This document shows, piece by piece, positions 11,401-23,819 of a stretch of 64,000 bases of DNA (within the stretch, counting starts at the first letter, position 1; every line of letters starts with the position of its first letter). A program made the position numbers and the translations under genes. The notes under the pieces are model-generated. The model saw only the letters and a program-made list of their open reading frames with translations, was not told the DNA's origin and did no database searches. Location: NCBI GenBank assembly GCA_949358305.1, contig OX442323.1, forward strand, positions 744,001 to 808,000, given 5' to 3'. Source of the stretch: Strigamia acuminata. Lineage: Eukaryota; Arthropoda; Chilopoda; Geophilomorpha; Linotaeniidae.

Positions 11401-14400
11401 TGTTTCTGAATGTTCAGAAATAGTGTTTAAACCTTAGTAGAAGGCTCCAATGTAAGTTTTAGAAACATCTAACCAATGATTTGGGAGAATAAACTTTTGA
11501 TCTCATCACAGTTGACTTAGCACAAACACCACAAGACCAATGTTTCTGAATGTTCAGAAATAGTGTTTAAACCTTAGTAGAAGGCTCCAATGTAAGTTTT
11601 AGAAACATCTAACCAATGATTTGGGAGAATAAACTTTTGATCTCATCACAGTTGACTTAGCACAAACACCACAAGTCCAATGTCTCTGAATGTTCAGAAA
11701 TAGTGTTTAAACCTTAGTAGAAGCCTTCAATGTAAGTTTTAGCAACATCCAAGCAATACATTTTGAAAAAAAAATTTTGAGCTTATTTCACATCGCAGTT
11801 GACTTAGCACGAACACCACAAGACCAATGTCTCTGAATGTTCAGAAATAGTGTTTAAACCTTAGTAGAAAGCTCCAATGTAAGTTTTAGAAACATCTAAC
11901 TAATGATTTGGGAGAATAGACTTTTGATCTCATCACAGTTGACTTAGCACAAACACCACAAGTCCAATGTCTCTGAATGTTCAGAAATAGTGTTTAAACC
12001 CTAGTAGAAGCCTTCAATTTAAATTTTAGCAACATCCAAGCACTGATTTGGGAGAATAGACTTTTGATCTCATCACAGATGACTTAGCACAAACACCACA
12101 AGACCAATGTCTCTGAATGTTCAGAAATAGGGTTTAAACCTTAGTAGAAGGCTCCAATGTAAGTTTTAGAAACATCTAACTAATCATTTGGGAGAATAGA
12201 CTTTTGATCTCATCACAGTTGACTTAGCACAAACACCACAAGACCAATGTCTCTGAATGTTCAGAAATAGTGTTTAAACCTTAGTAGAAGGCTCCAATGT
12301 AAGTTTTAGAAACATCTAACTAATGATTTGGAAGAATAGACTTTTGATCTCATCACAGTTGACTTAGCACAAACACCACAAGACCAATGTTTCTGAATGT
12401 TCAGAAATAGTGTTTAAACCTTAGTAGAAGGCTCCAATGTAAGTTTTAGAAACATCTAACCAATGATTTGGGAGAATAGACTTTTGATCTCATCACAGTT
12501 GACTTAGCACAAACACCACAAGACCAATGTCTCTGAATGTTCAGAAATAGTGTTTAAACCTTAGTAGAAGGCTCCAATGTAAGTTTTAGAAACATCTAAC
12601 TAATGATTTGGGAGAATAGACTTTTGATCTCATCACAGTTGACTTAGCACAAACACCACAAGACCAATGTTTCTGAATGTTCAGAAATAGTGTTTAAACC
12701 TTAGTAGAAGGCTCCAATGTAAGTTTTAGAAACATCTAACCAATGATTTGGGAGAATAAACTTTTGATCTCATCACAGTTGACTTAGCACAAACACCACA
12801 AGTCCAATGTCTCTGAATGTTCAGAAATAGTGTTTAAACCTTAGTAGAAGCCTTCAATGTAAGTTTTAGCAACATCCAAGCAATACATTTTGAAAAAAAA
12901 ATTTTGAGCTTATTTCACATCGCAGTTGACTTAGCACGAACACCACAAGACCAATGTCTCTGAATGTTCAGAAATAGTGTTTAAACCCTAGTAGAAGCCT
13001 TCAATTTAAATTTTAGCAACATCCAAGCACTGATTTGGGAGAATAGACTTTTGATCTCATCACAGATGACTTAGCACAAACACTACAAGACCAATGTCTC
13101 TGAATGTTCAGAAATAGGGTTTAAACCTTAGTAGAAGGCTCCAATGTAAGTTTTAGAAACATCTAACTAATCATTTGGGAGAATAGACTTTTGATCTCAT
13201 CACAGTTGACTTAGCACAAACACCACAAGACCAATGTTTCTGAATGTTCAGAAATAGTGTTTAAACCTTAGTAGAAGGCTCCAATGTAAGTTTTAGAAAC
13301 ATCTAACCAATGATTTGGGAGAATAGACTTTTGATCTCATCACAGTTGACTTAGCACAAACACCACAAGACCAATGTCTCTGAATGTTCAGAAATAGTGT
13401 TTAAACCTTAGTAGAAGGCTCCAATGTAAGTTTTAGAAACATCTAACTAATGATTTGGGAGAATAGACTTTTGATCTCATCACAGTTGACTTAGCACAAA
13501 CACCACAAGTCCAATGTCTCTGAATGTTCAGAAATAGTGTTTAAACCTTAGTAGAAGCCTTCAATGTAAGTTTTAGCAACATCCAAGCAATACATTTTGA
13601 AAAAAAAATTTTGAGCTTATTTCACATCGCAGTTGACTTAGCACGAACACCACAAGACCAATGTCTCTGAATGTTCAGAAATAGTGTTTAAACCCTAGTA
13701 GAAGCCTTCAATTTAAATTTTAGCAACATCCAAGCACTGATTTGGGAGAATAGACTTTTGATCTCATCACAGATGACTTAGCACAAACACTACAAGACCA
13801 ATGTCTCTGAATGTTCAGAAATAGGGTTTAAACCTTAGTAGAAGGCTCCAATGTAAGTTTTAGAAACATCTAACTAATCATTTGGGAGAATAGACTTTTG
13901 ATCTCATCACAGTTGACTTAGCACAAACACCACAAGACCAATGTCTCTGAATGTTCAGAAATAGCGTTTAAACCTTAGTAGAAGGCTCCAATGTAAGTTT
14001 TAGAAACATCTAACTAATGATTTGGGAGAATAGACTTTTGATCTCATCACAGTTGACTTAGCACAAACACCACAACACCAATGTTTCTGAATGTTCAGAA
14101 ATAGTGTTTAAACCTTAGTAGAAGGCTCCAATGTAAGTTTTAGAAACATCTAACCAATGATTTGGGAGAATAGACTTTTGATCTCATCACAGTTGACTTA
14201 GCACAAACACCACAAGACCAATATTTCTGAATGTTCAGAAATAGTGTTTAAACCTTAGTAGAAGGCTCCAATGTAAGTTTTAGAAACATCTAACCAATGA
14301 TTTGGGAGAATAGACTTTTGATCTCATCACAGTTGACTTAGCACAAACACCACAAGACCAATGTCTCTGAATGTTCAGAAATAGGGTTTAAACCTTAGTA

Positions 14401-17400
14401 GAAGGCTCCAATGTAAGTTTTAGAAACATCTAACTAATGATTTGGGAGAATAGACTTTTGATCTCATCACAGTTGACTTAGCACAAACACCACAAGACCA
14501 ATGTCTCTGAATGTTCAGAAATAGCGTTTAAACATTAGTAGAAGGCTCCAATGTAAGTTTTAGAAACATCTAACTAATGATTTGGGAGAATAGACTTTTG
14601 ATCTCATCACAGTTGACTTAGCACAAACACCACAACACCAATGTTTCTGAATGTTCAGAAATAGTGTTTAAACCTTAGTAGAAGGCTCCAATGTAAGTTT
14701 TAGAAACATCTAACCAATGATTTGGGAGAATAGACTTTTGATCTCATCACAGTTGACTTAGCACAAACACCACAAGTCCAATGTCTCTGAATGTTCAGAA
14801 ATAGTGTTTAAACCTTAGTAGAAGGCTCCAATGTAAGTTTTAGAAACATCTAACTAATGATTTGGGAGAATAGACTTTTGATCTCATCACAGTTGACTTA
14901 GCACAAACACCACAAGTCCAATGTCTCTGAATGTTCAGAAATAGTGTTTAAACCCTAGTAGAAGCCTTCAATTTAAATTTTAGCAACATCCAAGCACTGA
15001 TTTGGGAGAATAGACTTTTGATCTCATCACAGATGACTTAGCACAAACACCACAAGACCAATGTCTCTGAATGTTCAGAAATAGGGTTTAAACCTTAGTA
15101 GAAGGCTCCAATGTAAGTTTTAGAAACATCTAACTAATCATTTGGGAGAATAGACTTTTGATCTCATCACAGTTGACTTAGCACAAACACCACAAGACCA
15201 ATGTCTCTGAATGTTCAGAAATAGCGTTTAAACCTTAGTAGAAGGCTCCAATGTAAGTTTTAGAAACATCTAACTAATGATTTGGGAGAATAAACTTTTG
15301 ATCTCATCACAGTTGACTTAGCACAAACACCACAACACCAATGTTTCTGAATGTTCAGAAATAGTGTTTAAACCTTAGTAGAAAGCTCCAATGTAAGTTT
15401 TAGAAACATCTAACTAATGATTTGGGAGAATAGACTTTTGATCTCATCACAGTTGACTTAGCACAAACACCACAAGACCAATGTCTCTGAATGTTCAGAA
15501 ATAGTGTTTAAACCTTAGTAGAAGGCTCCAATGTAAGTTTTAGAAACATCTAACTAATGATTTGGGAGAATAGACTTTTGATCTCATCACAGTTGACTTA
15601 GCACAAACACCACAAGACCAATGTCTCTGAATGTTCAGAAATAGTGTTTAAACCTTAGTAGAAGGCTCCAATGTAAGTTTTAGAAACATCTAACTAATGA
15701 TTTGGGAGAATAGACTTTTGATCTCATCACAGTTGACTTAGCACAAACACCACAAGACCAATGTTTCTGAATGTTCAGAAATAGTGTTTAAACCTTAGTA
15801 GAAGGCTCCAATGTAAGTTTTAGAAACATCTAACCAATGATTTGGGAGAATAAACTTTTGATCTCATCACAGTTGACTTAGCACAAACACCACAAGTCCA
15901 ATGTCTCTGAATGTTCAGAAATAGTGTTTAAACCTTAGTAGAAGCCTTCAATGTAAGTTTTAGCAACATCCAAGCAATACATTTTGAAAAAAAAATTTTG
16001 AGCTTATTTCACATCGCAGTTGACTTAGCACGAACACCACAAGACCAATGTCTCTGAATGTTCAGAAATAGTGTTTAAACCTTAGTAGAAAGCTCCAATG
16101 TAAGTTTTAGAAACATCTAACTAATGATTTGGGAGAATAGACTTTTGATCTCATCACAGTTGACTTAGCACAAACACCACAAGTCCAATGTCTCTGAATG
16201 TTCAGAAATAGTGTTTAAACCCTAGTAGAAGCCTTCAATTTAAATTTTAGCAACATCCAAGCACTGATTTGGGAGAATAGACTTTTGATCTCATCACAGA
16301 TGACTTAGCACAAACACTACAAGACCAATGTCTCTGAATGTTCAGAAATAGGGTTTAAACCTTAGTAGAAGGCTCCAATGTAAGTTTTAGAAACATCTAA
16401 CTAATCATTTGGGAGAATAGACTTTTGATCTCATCACAGTTGACTTAGCACAAACACCACAAGACCAATGTCTCTGAATGTTCAGAAATAGCGTTTAAAC
16501 CTTAGTAGAAGGCTCCAATGTAAGTTTTAGAAACATCTAACTAATGATTTGGGAGAATAGACTTTTGATCTCATCACAGTTGACTTAGCACAAACACCAC
16601 AACACCAATGTTTCTGAATGTTCAGAAATAGTGTTTAAACCTTAGTAGAAGGCTCCAATGTAAGTTTTAGAAACATCTAACCAATGATTTGGGAGAATAG
16701 ACTTTTGATCTCATCACAGTTGACTTAGCACAAACACCACAAGACCAATATTTCTGAATGTTCAGAAATAGTGTTTAAACCTTAGTAGAAGGCTCCAATG
16801 TAAGTTTTAGAAACATCTAACCAATGATTTGGGAGAATAGACTTTTGATCTCATCACAGTTGACTTAGCACAAACACCACAAGACCAATGTCTCTGAATG
16901 TTCAGAAATAGGGTTTAAACCTTAGTAGAAGGCTCCAATGTAAGTTTTAGAAACATCTAACTAATGATTTGGGAGAATAGACTTTTGATCTCATCACAGT
17001 TGACTTAGCACAAACACCACAAGACCAATGTCTCTGAATGTTCAGAAATAGCGTTTAAACATTAGTAGAAGGCTCCAATGTAAGTTTTAGAAACATCTAA
17101 CTAATGATTTGGGAGAATAGACTTTTGATCTCATCACAGTTGACTTAGCACAAACACCACAACACCAATGTTTCTGAATGTTCAGAAATAGTGTTTAAAC
17201 CTTAGTAGAAGGCTCCAATGTAAGTTTTAGAAACATCTAACCAATGATTTGGGAGAATAGACTTTTGATCTCATCACAGTTGACTTAGCACAAACACCAC
17301 AAGTCCAATGTCTCTGAATGTTCAGAAATAGTGTTTAAACCTTAGTAGAAGGCTCCAATGTAAGTTTTAGAAACATCTAACTAATGATTTGGGAGAATAG

Positions 17401-20400
17401 ACTTTTGATCTCATCACAGTTGACTTAGCACAAACACCACAAGTCCAATGTCTCTGAATGTTCAGAAATAGTGTTTAAACCCTAGTAGAAGCCTTCAATT
17501 TAAATTTTAGCAACATCCAAGCACTGATTTGGGAGAATAGACTTTTGATCTCATCACAGATGACTTAGCACAAACACCACAAGACCAATGTCTCTGAATG
17601 TTCAGAAATAGGGTTTAAACCTTAGTAGAAGGCTCCAATGTAAGTTTTAGAAACATCTAACTAATCATTTGGGAGAATAGACTTTTGATCTCATCACAGT
17701 TGACTTAGCACAAACACCACAAGACCAATGTCTCTGAATGTTCAGAAATAGCGTTTAAACCTTAGTAGAAGGCTCCAATGTAAGTTTTAGAAACATCTAA
17801 CTAATGATTTGGGAGAATAAACTTTTGATCTCATCACAGTTGACTTAGCACAAACACCACAACACCAATGTTTCTGAATGTTCAGAAATAGTGTTTAAAC
17901 CTTAGTAGAAAGCTCCAATGTAAGTTTTAGAAACATCTAACTAATGATTTGGGAGAATAGACTTTTGATCTCATCACAGTTGACTTAGCACAAACACCAC
18001 AAGACCAATGTCTCTGAATGTTCAGAAATAGTGTTTAAACCTTAGTAGAAGGCTCCAATGTAAGTTTTAGAAACATCTAACTAATGATTTGGGAGAATAG
18101 ACTTTTGATCTCATCACAGTTGACTTAGCACAAACACCACAAGACCAATGTCTCTGAATGTTCAGAAATAGTGTTTAAACCTTAGTAGAAGGCTCCAATG
18201 TAAGTTTTAGAAACATCTAACTAATGATTTGGGAGAATAGACTTTTGATCTCATCACAGTTGACTTAGCACAAACACCACAAGACCAATGTCTCTGAATG
18301 TTCAGAAATAGTGTTTAAACCTTAGTAGAAGGCTCCAATGTAAGTTTTAGAAACATCTAACTAATGATTTGGGAGAATAGACTTTTGATCTCATCACAGT
18401 TGACTTAGCACAAACACCACAAGACCAATGTCTCTGAATGTTCAGAAATAGTGTTTAAACCTTAGTAGAAGGCTCCAATGTAAGTTTTAGAAACATCTAA
18501 CTAATGATTTGGGAGAATAGACTTTTGATCTCATCACAGTTGACTTAGCACAAACACCACAAGTCCAATGTCTCTGAATGTTCAGAAATAGTGTTTAAAC
18601 CTTAGTAGAAGCCTTCAATGTAAGTTTTAGCAACATCCAAGCAATACATTTTGAAAAAAAAATTTTGAGCTTATTTCACATCGCAGTTGACTTAGCACGA
18701 ACACCACAAGACCAATGTCTCTGAATGTTCAGAAATAGTGTTTAAACCTTAGTAGAAAGCTCCAATGTAAGTTTTAGAAACATCTAACTAATGATTTGGG
18801 AGAATAGACTTTTGATCTCATCACAGTTGACTTAGCACAAACACCACAAGTCCAATGTCTCTGAATGTTCAGAAATAGTGTTTAAACCCTAGTAGAAGCC
18901 TTCAATTTAAATTTTAGCAACATCCAAGCACTGATTTGGGAGAATAGACTTTTGATCTCATCACAGATGACTTAGCACAAACACTACAAGACCAATGTCT
19001 CTGAATGTTCAGAAATAGGGTTTAAACCTTAGTAGAAGGCTCCAATGTAAGTTTTAGAAACATCTAACTAATCATTTGGGAGAATAGACTTTTGATCTCA
19101 TCACAGTTGACTTAGCACAAACACCACAAGACCAATGTCTCTGAATGTTCAGAAATAGCGTTTAAACCTTAGTAGAAGGCTCCAATGTAAGTTTTAGAAA
19201 CATCTAACTAATGATTTGGGAGAATAGACTTTTGATCTCATCACAGTTGACTTAGCACAAACACCACAACACCAATGTTTCTGAATGTTCAGAAATAGTG
19301 TTTAAACCTTAGTAGAAGGCTCCAATGTAAGTTTTAGAAACATCTAACCAATGATTTGGGAGAATAGACTTTTGATCTCATCACAGTTGACTTAGCACAA
19401 ACACCACAAGACCAATATTTCTGAATGTTCAGAAATAGTGTTTAAACCTTAGTAGAAGGCTCCAATGTAAGTTTTAGAAACATCTAACCAATGATTTGGG
19501 AGAATAGACTTTTGATCTCATCACAGTTGACTTAGCACAAACACCACAAGACCAATGTCTCTGAATGTTCAGAAATAGGGTTTAAACCTTAGTAGAAGGC
19601 TCCAATGTAAGTTTTAGAAACATCTAACTAATGATTTGGGAGAATAGACTTTTGATCTCATCACAGTTGACTTAGCACAAACACCACAAGACCAATGTCT
19701 CTGAATGTTCAGAAATAGCGTTTAAACATTAGTAGAAGGCTCCAATGTAAGTTTTAGAAACATCTAACTAATGATTTGGGAGAATAGACTTTTGATCTCA
19801 TCACAGTTGACTTAGCACAAACACCACAACACCAATGTTTCTGAATGTTCAGAAATAGTGTTTAAACCTTAGTAGAAGGCTCCAATGTAAGTTTTAGAAA
19901 CATCTAACCAATGATTTGGGAGAATAGACTTTTGATCTCATCACAGTTGACTTAGCACAAACACCACAAGTCCAATGTCTCTGAATGTTCAGAAATAGTG
20001 TTTAAACCTTAGTAGAAGGCTCCAATGTAAGTTTTAGAAACATCTAACTAATGATTTGGGAGAATAGACTTTTGATCTCATCACAGTTGACTTAGCACAA
20101 ACACCACAAGTCCAATGTCTCTGAATGTTCAGAAATAGTGTTTAAACCCTAGTAGAAGCCTTCAATTTAAATTTTAGCAACATCCAAGCACTGATTTGGG
20201 AGAATAGACTTTTGATCTCATCACAGATGACTTAGCACAAACACCACAAGACCAATGTCTCTGAATGTTCAGAAATAGGGTTTAAACCTTAGTAGAAGGC
20301 TCCAATGTAAGTTTTAGAAACATCTAACTAATCATTTGGGAGAATAGACTTTTGATCTCATCACAGTTGACTTAGCACAAACACCACAAGACCAATGTCT

Positions 20401-22254
20401 CTGAATGTTCAGAAATAGCGTTTAAACCTTAGTAGAAGGCTCCAATGTAAGTTTTAGAAACATCTAACTAATGATTTGGGAGAATAGACTTTTGATCTCA
20501 TCACAGTTGACTTAGCACAAACACCACAAGACCAATGTCTCTGAATGTTCAGAAATAGTGTTTAAACCTTAGTAGAAGGCTCCAATGTAAGTTTTAGAAA
20601 CATCTAACTAATGATTTGGGAGAATAGACTTTTGATCTCATCACAGTTGACTTAGCACAAACACCACAAGACCAATGTCTCTGAATGTTCAGAAATAGTG
20701 TTTAAACCTTAGTAGAAGGCTCCAATGTAAGTTTTAGAAACATCTAACTAATGATTTGGGAGAATAGACTTTTGATCTCATCACAGTTGACTTAGCACAA
20801 ACACCACAAGACCAATGTCTCTGAATGTTCAGAAATAGTGTTTAAACCTTAGTAGAAGGCTCCAATGTAAGTTTTAGAAACATCTAACTAATGATTTGGG
20901 AGAATAGACTTTTGATCTCATCACAGTTGACTTAGCACAAACACCACAAGATTAATGTCTCTGAATGTTCAGAAATAGGGTTTAAACCTTAGTAGAAGGC
21001 TCCAATGTAAGTTTTAGAAACATCTAACTAATCATTTGGGAGAATAGACTTTTGATCTCATCACAGTTGACTTAGCACAAACACCACAAGACCAATGTCT
21101 CTGAATGTTCAGAAATAGCGTTTAAACCTTAGTAGAAGGCTCCAATGTAAGTTTTAGAAACATCTAACTAATGATTTGGGAGAATAGACTTTTGATCTCA
21201 TCACAGTTGACTTAGCACAAACACCACAACACCAATGTTTCTGAATGTTCAGAAATAGTGTTTAAACCTTAGTAGAAGGCTCCAATGTAAGTTTTAGAAA
21301 CATCTAACCAATGATTTGGGAGAATAGACTTTTGATCTCATCACAGTTGACTTAGCACAAACACCACAAGACCAATATTTCTGAATGTTCAGAAATAGTG
21401 TTTAAACCTTAGTAGAAGGCTCCAATGTAAGTTTTAGAAACATCTAACCAATGATTTGGGAGAATAGACTTTTGATCTCATCACAGTTGACTTAGCACAA
21501 ACACCACAAGACCAATGTCTCTGAATGTTCAGAAATAGGGTTTAAACCTTAGTAGAAGGCTCCAATGTAAGTTTTAGAAACATCTAACTAATGATTTGGG
21601 AGAATAGACTTTTGATCTCATCACAGTTGACTTAGCACAAACACCACAAGACCAATGTCTCTGAATGTTCAGAAATAGCGTTTAAACATTAGTAGAAGGC
21701 TCCAATGTAAGTTTTAGAAACATCTAACTAATGATTTGGGAGAATAGACTTTTGATCTCATCACAGTTGACTTAGCACAAACACCACAACACCAATGTTT
21801 CTGAATGTTCAGAAATAGTGTTTAAACCTTAGTAGAAGGCTCCAATGTAAGTTTTAGAAACATCTAACCAATGATTTGGGAGAATAGACTTTTGATCTCA
21901 TCACAGTTGACTTAGCACAAACACCACAAGTCCAATGTCTCTGAATGTTCAGAAATAGTGTTTAAACCTTAGTAGAAGGCTCCAATGTAAGTTTTAGAAA
22001 CATCTAACTAATGATTTGGGAGAATAGACTTTTGATCTCATCACAGTTGACTTAGCACAAACACCACAAGTCCAATGTCTCTGAATGTTCAGAAATAGTG
22101 TTTAAACCTTAGTAGAAGGCTCCAATGTAAGTTTTAGAAACATCTAACTAATGATTTGGGAGAATAGACTTTTGATCTCATCACAGTTGACTTAGCACAA
22201 ACACCACAAGACCAATGTCTCTGAATGTTCAGAAATAGTGTTTAAACCTTAGTA
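8422..22254. repeat. Satellite array segment 1 (140-bp monomer)
   Basis: About 98 head-to-tail monomers of a 140-bp AT-rich satellite. Landmarks in each monomer are CACAAACACCACAAG, TCTGAATGTTCAGA, GTTTAAACC, AGAAGGCTCC and TTTTGATCTCATCACAG. A 147-bp variant, with an A9 tract followed by TTTTGAGCTTATTTCACATCG, begins its distinctive part at 9059, 9906, 10473, 11740, 12867, 13574, 15961 and 18628. Every distance between these markers is 140n+7. Point variants (AGTCC/AGACC/ACACC, CCCTAG, AGGGTTT, AGCGTTT, ATATTTC) recur in fixed orders and define higher-order repeats. No ORF or RNA gene is visible. Confidence 0.97.
15961..20520. repeat. 2667-bp higher-order repeat (19 monomers), about 1.7 copies
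   Basis: The 147-bp marker recurs at 15961 and 18628, 2667 bp apart (19 x 140 + 7). After both, the ordered variants match: GCACGAAC, AAAGCTCC, AGTCC with CCCTAG, ACTACAAG with AGGGTTT, AGCGTTT, ACACC, ATATTTC, AGGGTTT, AGCG with AACATT, and so on. The match continues to about 20520, where a CAACACC monomer of the first copy is replaced by a plain AGACC monomer in the second. Confidence 0.8.
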
Positions 22255-23819
22255 AGGTGCGCGCCATAAGTATAGAATAATCAGTTTTTTTGTAATATTT
22301 TTTTTTACGCTTTATCTGGAATCATATCAATTTTTTTATAAATGTATTTTGTCATTAGAATTCGTTTAAAATTAACACATTTATAATTTTTATGGAAAAA
22401 TAAATTTGGCAGTGATTTTACACAAAAATGGGGGTGACATAAGTATAGAATATTTTAGGTTAGATGCAAAAAAATGAGTAAAATTAATATCACATAACAT
22501 GCCTTTGTCTGATTAGTTAATCAGTGAATATGTCATCAATTTTCTGCCATTTTTGAATTGTATTACTTGCTATTTTCTTATTTTGAAGCAATCCCTTGTA
22601 CAAAACTTGTAACCATTGTGGAAATCGCTGAAATAAAGCGATTAAAGGCACTGTGGCTCGCCAAACAACAAATTGATAGAAGATTAGGAAGAAATTGAAA
22701 GAAATTAGCCAATTGCATAAAAAATTCTAACCAAAACGTGAAATCCAAGTGTGAAAGCAGACAGGGAAGACCAAAAGTGACCATGCAGTGAGCATTGTCC
22801 TGCTGAAACACCCATTTATTGCCATAATTTTTCATCCAAATGGCAATAAATGCATGTTCAACACTTCCTTATACTTCTGTGAATCTTTCCATCCTTTTAT
22901 TATTATGATGTTTGCCTGTAATTTTTGCCCGAATGTCACCCAAACCATCACCTGATTCTGCCCACTGAGAAAACTTCTCTTATCTCCTTAAATCTTGCCA
23001 CTTATTACACTAACCATCCAGACCATCTAAATTGAACTGTATTTTGTCTGTAAAAAGCACTCAGTTTCATGATTTGGTCCAGGGCAGCTTGGTATTAGTC
23101 TAATCAGAGCACTTCAATTTATGGGCTTCAGTTAACCACAGTTGTACAGCTATTTTTGATAACAAAGGTGATCACAATTCTTTAGTCTGCTTTGAATTGT
23201 TTGCTAAAGACACAATTACATCTACGTGTGTGCAAATTTCATTTGCAGACAACAGCAAAGTCAGTGCCAGGCACAAAATATTCCTGTCTACTTGCTGCAT
23301 CGTCACTTTTGGTCCTCTCCGTCTTGCTTCCATATTTGATTTTCATCATTGGGTTAGGACTTTTGATAGAATTGAATAATTTCTTTCTGATCTTCTATGG
23401 ATTTGCTGTTTGGAGAGCCCCGGTGACTTTAATTGCCATATTTCAGCGATTTCTACAATGGTTACAAGTTTTGCACAAGGAATTGCTTCAAAATAAGAAA
23501 ATAGCAAGTAATAAAATTCAAAAATGGCAGAAAATTGATGACATAATCACTGATTGACTAATCAAACAAAGGCATGTTATGTGATATTAATTTTCTCCAT
23601 TTTTTTGCATGAAACCTAAAATATTCTATACTTATGTCACCCCCATTTTTAAGGAAAATCACTGCCAAATTTATTTTTATACAAAACTTAAAAACCTGTT
23701 AATTTTAAATGAATTCTAATGCTAAAATACATTTATTAAAAAATTGGTTTGATTCCAGATGAAGCACAAAAAAAAATATTTCAAAAAAACTGATTATTCT
23801 ATACTTATGGCGCGCACCT
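22255..23819. mobile_element. Tc1-like fold-back element, copy A (1565 bp)
   Basis: Ends begin AGGTGCGCGCCATAAGTATA in both orientations, flanked by a TA duplication of the satellite (22253-22254 and 23820-23821). The two arms are inverted copies of about 550 bp, perfect over the first 38 bases and then nearly nine-tenths alike by eye, around a central loop of roughly 450 bp. Each arm carries two direct copies of CATAAGTATAGAAT: outer 22265-22278 and inner 22438-22451 on the left; 23796-23809 and 23623-23636, inverted, on the right. Both pairs are 173 bp apart, the IR/DR layout of many Tc1-like elements. TA target and transposase remnants place it in Tc1/mariner. It differs from copies B and C at about 23336 (ATATTTG against ATATATG). 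Confidence 0.9.
22578..23090 (-). pseudogene. Degenerate Tc1-type transposase in copy A
   Basis: Read on the minus strand from about 23090 down, the loop and left arm give, in broken frames, a sequence with Tc1 transposase landmarks: FTDKIQFNLDG around the first catalytic aspartate, then WVFQQDNAH around the second. Stop codons and frameshifts separate these blocks, and the N-terminal DNA-binding domain is absent. The longest open stretch (22578-22835) includes the second motif. After it the frame is unlike transposase, so a frameshift just past the QQDN motif is likely. The opposite arm (about 23255-23557, plus strand) carries a diverged second copy of the 3' part, so the element is an inverted duplication of a transposon end. 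No active enzyme is expected. Confidence 0.75.

Noticed and set aside
8422-22254. Regularly spaced repeats resembling a CRISPR array
   Set aside because: Units are contiguous 140-bp head-to-tail copies with no unique spacers and no cas genes, in a eukaryotic context; it is a satellite.
23192-23557. 121-codon hydrophobic plus-strand ORF in the Tc1-like element (also 33040-33405 and 37554-37919)
   Set aside because: It reads the mirrored transposase 3' arm out of frame; its reverse-oriented counterpart in the other arm is broken. Repetition only reflects element duplication.
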